Assembly (NCBI GenBank): GCA_011620605.1
Contig: WOYW01000011.1
Location: forward strand, 62,001-126,000
Length of the DNA stretch: 64,000 nt
Reading direction: 5' to 3'
Source of the DNA: Bacteroidales bacterium
GTDB lineage: Bacteria > Bacteroidota > Bacteroidia > Bacteroidales > UBA932
The position numbers and the translations under genes were made by a program. Shown piece after piece: positions 1-10,972 of the stretch (the first letter of the stretch is position 1; every line of letters starts with the position of its first letter). The notes below the pieces were generated by a model that worked only from the letters and a program-made list of their open reading frames with translations, had not been told where the DNA came from and did not search any database.

Positions 1-740
1 CTTTGAATCACGAAGTTACAAATGTGCCTCATGGAAGCGTCGATTATACTTATTATTATTCTGAAACGCTCGAAATGTATGCTCCTGTTGTGGTTTATAC
101 GCCTCCGGGTTACGACCTGTCAAAAAAGAAATATCCGGTTTTTTACCTGATCAGCGGTACAACGGATACAGAGGAGACATTCTTTAAGGTGGGACGTGTC
201 AATTTTATCATGGACAACCTTATTGCACAGGGTAAAGCTGTGGATATGATCATTGTCATGCCCTACGGCAATCCCGGCTATTATCTGAGCGAACCAAAAT
301 TTATGGACTATTTCTCCAAGGATCTCTTCGGAGACCTTATGCCCTTTATTGAAAGTAGCTACCGTACTGTTAACGATCGCGACCATCGCGCCATCGCAGG
401 ATTTTCCCGGGGAGGTGGACAGGCGCTTCGCTGCGGCCTCGGCAATTTCGATAAATTTTCACATATCATTTCTTACAGCTCATATATCGGAACCGAAGAG
501 TTTGAAAAGAATTACAAGTCCATTTATGAAAATCCCGCCAAAACCAATAAGATGATGAATTTATTCTGGCTGGGAGTTGACAAGGCCGATTTCCTGTACG
601 GAGGCGCCACACAGTTCATGGAACTTATGGATAAATATGGCCTGGAAACCGTCAAACTGGAAACAGAAGGCTTTCGCGGACACACTTGGATGGCCGTTAA
701 AGGCTTTCTCAACCAGACGCTTCCCCTGCTGTTTAAATAA
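1..740 (+). CDS. CE1-like esterase, C-terminal part (cut by window edge)
   Basis: This is the C-terminal part of a secreted alpha/beta-hydrolase esterase; the frame is open to the window edge. It begins at a conserved 'NVPHG' segment that in the three downstream paralogs marks the start of the catalytic domain, so the missing part should be a signal peptide and an Ig-like CBM48/E-set domain. The nucleophile elbow is GFSRGG and the catalytic His lies in GHTW near the C-terminus. The family (CE1, esterase D/feruloyl esterase fold) removes feruloyl or acetyl groups from hemicellulose or pectin side chains. The ATG of the next frame overlaps its stop codon. The exact ester cleaved cannot be told from sequence. 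Confidence 0.85.
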   Translation, partial: LNHEVTNVPHGSVDYTYYYSETLEMYAPVVVYTPPGYDLSKKKYPVFYLISGTTDTEETFFKVGRVNFIMDNLIAQGKAVDMIIVMPYGNPGYYLSEPKFMDYFSKDLFGDLMPFIESSYRTVNDRDHRAIAGFSRGGGQALRCGLGNFDKFSHIISYSSYIGTEEFEKNYKSIYENPAKTNKMMNLFWLGVDKADFLYGGATQFMELMDKYGLETVKLETEGFRGHTWMAVKGFLNQTLPLLFK

Positions 741-766
741 TGAACAATATACTAAATGATAAAATT

Positions 767-1933
767 ATGAAAAAGATATTCCTGATTATTGCTGTTGCAG
801 CTTGTGTATTGTTCAACAATCAATCTTATGCCCAGAATCCTCCCCGGGCACTCACGGGCAGGCAACTGGCAGCTATGTTCCCTCCCGGAGTAAAGTCTCC
901 GGAGTGTAATCCGGACGGGACCGTTACTTTTCGCTTCCAGGCCCAAAATGCCACGAAAGTTGAACTCAACTGTCAGATGTTTGAGGGAAACAAAGCTATG
1001 ACAAAGGATGAAAAAGGGGTATGGAGCATAACAGTCACTCCCCCCGCTCCCGATATTTATCCGTATTGCTTTGTGGTAGACGGGATCCAGGTGACAGACC
1101 CGAATAATGTCAGCATATTCCCGAACGAAAATTTCAAGAATAGTCTTGTGGATGTCCGTGGAGCGGTCCCTGACTTTCAGGATATGCAGGATGTTCCTCA
1201 CGGCAAAATATCCTACAGATATTATCATTCTGAAAATGTGGGTTTTGACAGACCTGTTTGCGTCTATACCCCTGAGGGATACGATCCCAAAGGCAAAGAG
1301 AAGTATCCCGTTCTTTACCTGGTACACGGAATGACAGATACTTATGAAACATGGTTCAAAGTGGGAAGGATCAATATGATCCTGGATAATCTCATTGCTC
1401 AGGGCCTGGCAAAGAAAATGATCGTAGTAATGCCTTATGCCAACCCGTATCCCGAGATGATGCGGCGTGGATTGGCCACCAGAATGGATATGATGGGAAC
1501 GGATCTTTTCACAAAAGAGATCCTCAACGAGGTGATCCCGTTTATCGAGACAAATTACCGCATCCGTCCGGAAGCCGGTAGCAGGGCAATTGCCGGTTTC
1601 TCTCTGGGTGGAAGACAAATCCTTGCCTGCGGTCTGGGCAACCCGGATAAATTCCACTATGTATGTGCATTCTCGCCGGCAATTTTCGGCAACGAAGTGT
1701 CCACAAATTTTGATGACGGGACTTACGCTAAGCCAGAAGTGATCAGCTCCAGCCTGAAACTCATGTGGTTGAGTTGCGGGACTTCTGATTTTCTTTACCA
1801 GACTTCACTGGCCCTTCATAAATCACTCAACGAACGTGGCATTGAGCACAAGACAATGTTCCCGGAAGGGGGCCATACCTGGATGAATTGCCGGGATTTT
1901 ATTACCGAAGTAGTAAAACTTCTGTTTAAATAA
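767..1933 (+). CDS. CE1-like feruloyl/acetyl esterase with N-terminal CBM48-like domain
   Basis: This is a secreted esterase of 388 aa. I chose the ATG at 767 because it opens a clean signal peptide (MKKIFLIIAVAA...YAQ); an in-frame ATG at 740 overlaps the previous stop but adds nine polar residues. Residues about 55 to 140 form an Ig-like CBM48/E-set domain and the rest a CE1 alpha/beta-hydrolase. The nucleophile is Ser279 in GFSLGG and the catalytic His is His370 in GHTW. It is closely related to the preceding partial gene, which suggests a tandem duplication. The context (GH51, GH43, CE15) points to feruloyl or acetyl esters on arabinose-containing side chains. The family call is firm and the substrate is inferred. 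Confidence 0.88.
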   Translation: MKKIFLIIAVAACVLFNNQSYAQNPPRALTGRQLAAMFPPGVKSPECNPDGTVTFRFQAQNATKVELNCQMFEGNKAMTKDEKGVWSITVTPPAPDIYPYCFVVDGIQVTDPNNVSIFPNENFKNSLVDVRGAVPDFQDMQDVPHGKISYRYYHSENVGFDRPVCVYTPEGYDPKGKEKYPVLYLVHGMTDTYETWFKVGRINMILDNLIAQGLAKKMIVVMPYANPYPEMMRRGLATRMDMMGTDLFTKEILNEVIPFIETNYRIRPEAGSRAIAGFSLGGRQILACGLGNPDKFHYVCAFSPAIFGNEVSTNFDDGTYAKPEVISSSLKLMWLSCGTSDFLYQTSLALHKSLNERGIEHKTMFPEGGHTWMNCRDFITEVVKLLFK

Positions 1934-1939
1934 TTAAAT

Positions 1940-3499
1940 ATGAATAAAATAGTTATCATAACGTGTTTATTGTCTTTTTTTATCTCTCAGGAAATTCAAG
2001 CCCAGGAGGCAAGGATCAAAATTGACACGGACCGGAAGATAGGCCGGATAGACAAGAACATCTACGGCAACTTTGTGGAACATCTTGGCCGGTGCGTTTA
2101 CGGCGGTATTTATGATCCGTCTTCCTCCAAAGCAGATCAGGACGGTTTGCGTACCGATGTGCTTGATGCCATCAGGGGCCTGAATGTTTCACTTACACGT
2201 TATCCAGGAGGCAACTTTGTTTCCAATTACCATTGGCTGGACGGAGTGGGTCCGGAACGTGTACCCCGTATGGAACTTGCCTGGGCGCGTCTTGAAACGA
2301 ATGAATTCGGCACAGATGAATTCGTTGATTTTGCAAGAAAAGTCGGGACCGAGCCTTATTTTGCCGTTAACCTGGGCACCGGATCCATAGTTGAAGCCCA
2401 ATCATGGGTGGAATATTGTAATGTCAAAGAAGGACCCTACTATGCCGAGCTTCGCAGAAAGTATGGTCATGAAGAACCACACAATATCAAGTACTGGGGC
2501 CTGGGCAATGAGATGGACGGAGATTGGCAAATGGGCCAGCTCAGTGCAGAAGACTACGTCAAAAAGGCCCGTGAAGCAGCAAAACTTATGAGGAGTACAT
2601 CTCCCGAAATTAAGATTATTGCATCGGGTTCATCCAATTATGCTGCAGGAGCCGATCCCTATCACTGGAATGCCACCATTCTTGCCGGGCTTAAAACGTA
2701 CATTGATTACATTGCTCTACATATGTACGTTGGCAATTATTGAGACAACTATTACGATTTTCTGGCAACTCCGTTGGAAATGGATGAGCGTACCCAGGTG
2801 GTCAGGGGTATGATCCTAAGAGAAAAGTCCCGTCGTCCCGTCTATATTGCATGGGATGAGTACAACGTCTGGTATCGGGCACGCAGTGGGGATGATGTAG
2901 TCGGGAACCGCGCCCTTGAAGAGAAATACAATCTGGAAGACGCTCTGGTTATTGCAGGCTTCTTAAATTGCTTTGTAAGGAACGCCGATATTGTCAAGAT
3001 GGCAAATATGGCCCAGTTGGTGAATGTGATCGCTCCGATTTTTACAGAGGGAGATGAACTGTTTCTTCAGACCATATATTACCCTTTGCAGATGTATGCT
3101 AACAACATGAAGGGAGAATCACTTGATGTGTTCGTGGATAGTCCGACTTACAATACTGCTCCCCGTTTTTCTCTGGGTGACAACGAAGCAAGCACTCATC
3201 TCCAAGACGTTCCCTATCTTGATGTGACCGCTGCATTGGACGGTGATCAGTTGGTGATATGTGTTCTTAACAGGCATAAGGACAACGCTATTTCCACTGA
3301 AATTATTTGCCAACAGGGTGAATTTACAGGTCCGGTGGAAGTGTATGAGATCAACGGTCCCGATATTAAATCGGAAAATGATTTTGACAAAATAAATGTG
3401 CAAACGGTAAGAAAAGATGATCTTAAGAAGCCCGGTGCTTCCTTTGAGTTTTCTTTCCCGGCACATTCGGTCACCATGTTCAAAGGAAAGATCAAATGA
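1940..3499 (+). pseudogene. GH51 alpha-L-arabinofuranosidase interrupted by in-frame TGA
   Basis: This is a GH51 exo-arabinofuranosidase reading frame of about 519 residues with a signal peptide (MNKIVIITCLLSFF...QAQ). The N-terminal half carries YGNFVEHLGRCVYGGIYDP and the acid/base Glu191 in GLGNEMDG. At codon 268 (2741-2743) a TGA follows HMYVGNY; the same frame then continues without a shift as DNYYDFLATPLEMDER. The predicted nucleophile, Glu307 in WDEYN, lies after the stop, so a terminated product of 267 aa cannot be catalytic. The downstream half is open to a second TGA at 3497-3499. Related enzymes often have a charged residue near the stop, so CGA to TGA (Arg to stop) is one likely lesion. 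A true nonsense mutation and a sequencing error are both possible. Confidence 0.85.
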
Positions 3500-3506
3500 C
3501 ATTTAA

Positions 3507-5819
<2,313 letters not shown>

Positions 5820-5825
5820 TCGTTT

Positions 5826-6758
5826 ATGAAAAAACAGTTATTGACAGTGGTGTTTTCTCTGTGTGCCATTGTCCTTACGGCACAAGGATTCCAAATGCCT
5901 GAAGGACCGGGTGAAGGTACTTATTCCAGAAGTTGGAAGGACGTAAATTACGCCTCAGACGACCAGGAAAGCCACAATTTGGATATATACTTGCCCAAAG
6001 AGCAAAAACCCACGTATCAGGCGGTTATTGTGATCTACGGCAGCGCATGGTTTGCCAACAACGCCAAGGCAATGGCTTCCGCATCCATAGGTACTCCTCT
6101 TCTGAAGGCGGGTTTTGCTGTCATCTCTATCAACCACCGTTCCAGCACCGAGGCTATCTGGCCCGCACAGATTCAGGACGTGAAAGCGGCCATACGCTAC
6201 GTTCGCGCGAATGCTGCCGGTTATGACATTGATCCGTTGTTCATTGGCATCACCGGATTCTCATCCGGTGGACACCTTGCCACTTTCGCAGGTGTGACAA
6301 ACGGAGTCAAGACACTTACTTCAGGTGATGTTACCGTTGATATTGAAGGCACTGTGGGCAATTATCTATCTACCAGCAGCCGTGTTCATGCGGTGGTAGA
6401 CTGGTTTGGCCCAGTAGATATGGCCCATATGTCAAACTGCGAGGCTCCTAATGATGAAACCTCACCCGAAGCCGTTCTGATAGGAAAGAAAGACCCTCGC
6501 CAGGAACCTGATTGGGTCAAACTCATCAGTCCGATCAACTTTATTGACAAGAATGATCCGGAGATCCTTATCATTCACGGAGATGCAGACAATGTGGTGC
6601 CTCATTGCCAAAGCGTCCGCCTGAAAAACGCTTATGACAATGCCGGAGGGATAGCTACCTTCATCTCTGTTCCCGGTGGAGGACATGGTCCCGGCTGCTT
6701 TGACACGCAGTACTTTAAGAATATGACCGACTTCTTCACTGTACAGAGCAGCAAATAA
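5826..6758 (+). CDS. BD-FAE-like alpha/beta-hydrolase esterase
   Basis: This is a secreted single-domain alpha/beta-hydrolase of 310 aa with signal peptide MKKQLLTVVFSLCAIVLTAQ. The N-terminal NLDIYLPKEQKPTYQAVIVIYGSAW segment is the oxyanion-hole region of the BD-FAE/LIP-like esterases; the usual HGGGW is replaced by YGSAW. The nucleophile is Ser146 in GFSSGG, the acid lies in IHGDADNVVP, and the His in GGGHGPG. BD-FAE relatives act on feruloylated xylans, which fits this locus. It is a different fold branch from the CE1-like esterases upstream, so the operon attacks esters with at least two esterase types. Confidence 0.82.
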   Translation: MKKQLLTVVFSLCAIVLTAQGFQMPEGPGEGTYSRSWKDVNYASDDQESHNLDIYLPKEQKPTYQAVIVIYGSAWFANNAKAMASASIGTPLLKAGFAVISINHRSSTEAIWPAQIQDVKAAIRYVRANAAGYDIDPLFIGITGFSSGGHLATFAGVTNGVKTLTSGDVTVDIEGTVGNYLSTSSRVHAVVDWFGPVDMAHMSNCEAPNDETSPEAVLIGKKDPRQEPDWVKLISPINFIDKNDPEILIIHGDADNVVPHCQSVRLKNAYDNAGGIATFISVPGGGHGPGCFDTQYFKNMTDFFTVQSSK

Positions 6759-6786
6759 TGCAAACAACTTTTTTAAAGAAATATTT

Positions 6787-8124
6787 ATGTTCAGAAAAAT
6801 TACATTATCAGTGACATTACTGCTGCTTGGAGCGGCAGCCGTTGCCCAGAACCCTATTATCCGCGATCAGTTCTCGGCTGATCCTTCCGCACTTGTGGTA
6901 GGGGATAAGATCTATGTTTTCCCTTCTCATGACATTCCTGCGCCTGATGACTTTCCCCGCAAGGACTGGTTCTGCATGCAGGACTATCACGTTTTCTCAT
7001 CGGAGAATTTGACCGACTGGACAGACCACGGAGTGATCCTGGACCAGAAAGACGTTCCATGGGGGAACCCGAAAGGATATTCCATGTGGGCTCCGGACTG
7101 TGCCGAAAATAACGGGAAATATTATTTTTTCTTCCCTGATTTTATGAAAAGTGACGGCCAGGAAGGGCATTTTAGTCCTTTCCGGGTAGGGGTGGCTGTA
7201 GCAGACAGGCCCGAGGGTCCTTATACCCCGCGGGAAAAACCCATTGAAGGGGTCTTCGGGATTGACCCCTGCATTTTTGTAGAGGATGACGGACAGGGAT
7301 ACCTGATATGGCCCGCCAGAGGGATCAATATTGCAAAACTCAACGATGACTGGTCCCAGCTGGCCGAAGAGCCTACGCCGGTAGAAAACCTTCCTTCTCC
7401 GGGTCTGATCGAAGGCCCGTACCTGTTCAAGGCTAATGGAACATACTATATGACCTTCCCCTGGGCCCGTGAAGATACTGAGGTGCTGGCGTATTCCACG
7501 GCAGATAACATATACGGTCCCTACGAGTTCCGGGGTGTCTTTTTTGAAGAATGGCCAAACAAGTGCTGGACCAACCACCATTCGATCGTCAATTTCAGGG
7601 ATCAGTGGTACATCTTCTACCACCATAATGACTATTCGCCACATTTCGACAAAAACCGTTCGGTATGTGCCGACAGCCTCTTCTTTGAACCCGACGGAAG
7701 TATCCGGATGGTGAAGCCAACCTTGCGCGGAATCGGCATTTCCAAAGCTACATCCGATATCCAGATGGACCGTTATTCCGAGATAAGTGAAACCGGTGCT
7801 GCCATTGCGTACTTGGATACTACCAACTATTTTGCCGGATGGAAAACTGTTTTCAGCAGTTCCGACGCATGGATACGCTATAACACCATTCAATTTGACG
7901 GCGGTTGCCGCGGAGCCGTACTACGGGTTAAGGCTCCCGAAGGAGGAACACTTATTCTGCAGAACGGACGGAAGATCGTTGCTAAGGTCAAGGTGCCTCC
8001 GACAGAAGAGTGGAAAGACATCCCGGTCCGTGTAAAAGGTATTAAAAAAGGCATACATCATCTGACAGTCAGATCCACTAGTGACAATGAAACCTACCTG
8101 GACTGGCTACGGTTTACAAAATAG
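6787..8124 (+). CDS. GH43 glycosidase with C-terminal CBM6/35-like domain
   Basis: This is a secreted five-bladed beta-propeller glycosidase of 445 aa with a signal peptide ending near AVAQ. The catalytic base is Asp32 in SADPSAL, the pKa-tuning Asp is Asp160 in GIDPC, and the general acid is Glu209 in LIEGPYLF. All three GH43 residues are present. Residues about 335 to 445 form a beta-sandwich resembling CBM6/CBM35. GH43 members of this type are arabinofuranosidases or xylosidases; I cannot separate these here. It sits between two esterases, consistent with trimming arabinose or xylose once acyl groups have been removed. Confidence 0.88.
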   Translation: MFRKITLSVTLLLLGAAAVAQNPIIRDQFSADPSALVVGDKIYVFPSHDIPAPDDFPRKDWFCMQDYHVFSSENLTDWTDHGVILDQKDVPWGNPKGYSMWAPDCAENNGKYYFFFPDFMKSDGQEGHFSPFRVGVAVADRPEGPYTPREKPIEGVFGIDPCIFVEDDGQGYLIWPARGINIAKLNDDWSQLAEEPTPVENLPSPGLIEGPYLFKANGTYYMTFPWAREDTEVLAYSTADNIYGPYEFRGVFFEEWPNKCWTNHHSIVNFRDQWYIFYHHNDYSPHFDKNRSVCADSLFFEPDGSIRMVKPTLRGIGISKATSDIQMDRYSEISETGAAIAYLDTTNYFAGWKTVFSSSDAWIRYNTIQFDGGCRGAVLRVKAPEGGTLILQNGRKIVAKVKVPPTEEWKDIPVRVKGIKKGIHHLTVRSTSDNETYLDWLRFTK

Positions 8125-8132
8125 ATAAAACA

Positions 8133-9596
8133 ATGAAAAAGCTTTTATTCTTGTTTTTTGCCCTGTTCCTTTTCAGCTGCGAACAGCCAAATCCTGTACT
8201 GACCATAGAAGGCGGAAAAGTTCAGGGCGTCAAAGCCGGGTCAAAGGGAGTGTATGTTTACCGGGGTATTCCTTATGCTGCCCCGCCTATCAAAGAGCTC
8301 CGGTGGAAAGCACCTCAGCCTGTTATTCCGTGGGAGGGGATCAGGATCGCCGATACGTTCGGGCATCCGTGTTTCCAGGCTGCACATTATCCCGGCGGTT
8401 ATACCACCGAGTGGGGCTATGGAGACGAGTCCGCCTACAGTGAGGACTGCCTGTACCTGAATGTATGGACTAAGGCTCCCGGACAAACCGGGAAAAAACT
8501 TCCGGTTGCATTGTGGATCTTTGGCGGCGGATTAAGGGAAGGATGGGGTTCCGAACCCGAGTTTGACGGGGAAGCCTGGGCCGGCAAAGATGTGGTACTT
8601 GTCACGTTCAATTACCGTCTGGGAGTTTTCGGCTTTTTGACTCATCCCGAACTTGCGTCGGAAAGTCCTGAACATGTATCGGGAAATTACGGGATACTTG
8701 ACCAGGTAGAAGCCCTCAAATGGGTGAAGAAAAACATAGCACAGTTTGGAGGCGACCCCGACAATGTCACCATTTTCGGACAAAGTGCGGGTGGACGCAG
8801 TGTAAAGACTCTGTGTGCATCTCCTCTCACCAAGGGTTTATTCAACAAAGCCATTATCATGAGTGCCAGCGGTTTAACATTGCCCGAGCCTGCTACTACT
8901 ACGGCCCCATCTGCCATGTCGTCCTATATGCGTGCTTTTGCCCCTCTGACACTGGAAGAGTCATCACGGCAGACTAAAGATGTCATGGACTGGGCGGGTC
9001 TGACCGATCTTGAAAAAATGCGGGCCGCTTCTACCGAGGTTGTTTTTGCTTTGGGAAGTATTTATCAGTCAGTTACGGGAAACCGTCCCTGGATGTCCTC
9101 CGGACTGATCTCACCCGTTGTAGACGGGTATGTTTTGAAAGAAAGTTTTGATCAGGCCGCCGTCAGCAACAACCTGGCGAACGTTCCCTATATGATCGGG
9201 TTCACCCTGAATGACATGGGAAACATGGTCCCGGGCATTGCAGATTTCTGCCTGAATCGTGAAGAGGCAGGTAACAAGGCCTATGCGTATCAATTTGCAC
9301 GTCCTCTCCCGACCGATGGCAGGGAAAATGTGCTGAAAGGGGCATTCCACTCTTCGGACCTGTGGTATGTATTCCAGTCGTTTAAGAATAGCTGGAGGCC
9401 CTGGACAGAAGGTGATTGGGATCTTTCAGAAGTGATGCTGACTGCCTGGACAAATTTTGCCAAATTTGGTGATCCAAATGGTCAGAATGATGTGTCGTGG
9501 ACTCCTTACACTAAGGACAATCCCAATTTCATGATCTTCAAACTGGATGCAAACGATGTGGAAAATTCAGGAATGGGTGAGTCCTTAAAACCATGA
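8133..9596 (+). CDS. Type B carboxylesterase lipoprotein
   Basis: This is a carboxylesterase family (COesterase) protein of 487 aa. The N-terminus has a lipobox (FLFSC), so it is probably a lipoprotein. Family marks are YRGIPYAAPP, SEDCLYLNVW, the glycine-rich oxyanion loop GGG, NYRLGVFGFL and the nucleophile elbow FGQSAGG; the C-terminal His is probably in GAFHSSDLW. These enzymes cleave carboxylic esters of widely varying substrates. The position between GH43 and CE15 suggests acetyl or phenolic esters of hemicellulose. It overlaps the next gene by 4 bp (ATGA), implying translational coupling. Confidence 0.87.
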   Translation: MKKLLFLFFALFLFSCEQPNPVLTIEGGKVQGVKAGSKGVYVYRGIPYAAPPIKELRWKAPQPVIPWEGIRIADTFGHPCFQAAHYPGGYTTEWGYGDESAYSEDCLYLNVWTKAPGQTGKKLPVALWIFGGGLREGWGSEPEFDGEAWAGKDVVLVTFNYRLGVFGFLTHPELASESPEHVSGNYGILDQVEALKWVKKNIAQFGGDPDNVTIFGQSAGGRSVKTLCASPLTKGLFNKAIIMSASGLTLPEPATTTAPSAMSSYMRAFAPLTLEESSRQTKDVMDWAGLTDLEKMRAASTEVVFALGSIYQSVTGNRPWMSSGLISPVVDGYVLKESFDQAAVSNNLANVPYMIGFTLNDMGNMVPGIADFCLNREEAGNKAYAYQFARPLPTDGRENVLKGAFHSSDLWYVFQSFKNSWRPWTEGDWDLSEVMLTAWTNFAKFGDPNGQNDVSWTPYTKDNPNFMIFKLDANDVENSGMGESLKP

Positions 9597-10972
9597 AGAA
9601 TAAAATTCAATTATTAGCCATTTTGCTATCTTTTTTAGTGATGGTCCCGACAGAATGTCTGGGACAATTCTTCGGTGACAGGAACATTAACAGGGACAGC
9701 CTTCTGAGGGTCAGAGACAGTCTGAACAAAATCACGGTGGCCGACCATGCCAATATGATGGATCAGCTGGGCATAAAGGCAGTACGTCCCGGACGTGACC
9801 CCAATTCCTCAGATCCGTCCAGGCAGCCGAACTACGATGAGTTGAAGGCCAACCCGTATTGTTTCTATCCCGATGCACTAACTACATTCGACGGAAAGAA
9901 AGTGAAGAATGCCGGGATGTGGAACAAGATCAGACGTCCTGAACTTGTCAAGGTTTTTGAAGATGAGGTTTACGGGCGTATTCCGGATAACGTTCCCGCC
10001 GTTCACTGGAAGACAATAAAGGAAGAGAAAGCCCATCTGGGAGGCATTCCCGTAGTGATACGCCAGCTGCTTGGCGTGGTTGATAATTCCACTTGCCCAC
10101 AGATCTCCGTCGAAATTCAGGCACAAATAGTCTGGCCGGACAACGGCCGGAAAAACATGCCTGTCGTACTGGAGTTTTCCTGGATGATGACCGATCCCCG
10201 CCATCCGTTCGGGCAGGGGAAACCCTGGCAGCAACTGGTTGTGGAAAGGGGCTGGGCTGCCGCACAGATCGTCCCGACATCTGTTCAGGCCGATGGCGGT
10301 TATGGTCTGAGGGAAGGTATTATTGGCTTATGCAATCAAGGGGAATACCGCAAGCCTGACGACTGGGGATCGCTCCGGGCCTGGGGATGGGGTGCTTCCG
10401 AAATGATCGATTATTTCCGCACCGATGACCGGTTTGATGCAACAAAGGTGGCTGTTGAAGGGGTATCCAGATACGGCAAGGCAGCGCTGGTGGCCATGGC
10501 TTTCGATCAAAGAATTGCGGCCGGCTTTATCTGCTCCTCGGGAAAGGGGGGAGCTGCCGGGTGGCGAAGGGATTGCGGCGAGAGCATTGGCAATCTGACC
10601 TCTGACGGCGAATATCACTGGATGGCCGGTAATTTTATAAAATACGGGGCAGATCCGCTTTCCGAGGATGACCTTCCCATAGACCAGCATGAGTTGATCG
10701 CCTTATGTGCTCCGCGGCCGTGCTTTATTTCTGCCGGGAGTTTCGAAGCCGACAAATGGGTAGATATTGCCGGCATGTTCATAGCCGCTTCCAAAGCATC
10801 GCCTGTATATGAGCTTTTGGACAAGAAAGGGCTGGCTACAGATGTGCTTCCGGTGATGGACTTTGGATTGCTTGACGGAGAACTGGCTTACAGGCAGCAT
10901 CACGGAGGTCATGAAGCCGGTCCCAACTGGCCGTTCTTTTTAGATTTTTTTGCGCGTTACATTAAACAGTAG
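9593..10972 (+). CDS. CE15 glucuronoyl esterase
   Basis: This is a secreted CE15-type esterase of 459 aa. The nucleophile is Ser292 in the typical GVSRYGK elbow, followed by SSGKGGAAGWRR and CGES (acidic residue region). The C-terminal catalytic His lies in HHGGHEAGPNW. CE15 enzymes cleave the ester between 4-O-methyl-glucuronic acid of xylan and lignin alcohols. Its presence is the best hint that the target is a glucuronoarabinoxylan rather than a plain arabinan. The 3' end overlaps the convergent araB by 11 bp and I see no terminator between them. Confidence 0.88.
   Translation: MKNKIQLLAILLSFLVMVPTECLGQFFGDRNINRDSLLRVRDSLNKITVADHANMMDQLGIKAVRPGRDPNSSDPSRQPNYDELKANPYCFYPDALTTFDGKKVKNAGMWNKIRRPELVKVFEDEVYGRIPDNVPAVHWKTIKEEKAHLGGIPVVIRQLLGVVDNSTCPQISVEIQAQIVWPDNGRKNMPVVLEFSWMMTDPRHPFGQGKPWQQLVVERGWAAAQIVPTSVQADGGYGLREGIIGLCNQGEYRKPDDWGSLRAWGWGASEMIDYFRTDDRFDATKVAVEGVSRYGKAALVAMAFDQRIAAGFICSSGKGGAAGWRRDCGESIGNLTSDGEYHWMAGNFIKYGADPLSEDDLPIDQHELIALCAPRPCFISAGSFEADKWVDIAGMFIAASKASPVYELLDKKGLATDVLPVMDFGLLDGELAYRQHHGGHEAGPNWPFFLDFFARYIKQ

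Noticed and set aside
752-1657. Long open frame of about 300 codons on the minus strand
   Set aside because: It lies opposite a well-supported esterase gene, has no recognisable domain, and mirrors its codon pattern.
2741-2743. TGA in GH51 as a selenocysteine codon
   Set aside because: No clear SECIS-like hairpin follows directly, related GH51 enzymes have no Cys/Sec at this point, and TGA is an ordinary stop elsewhere in the window.
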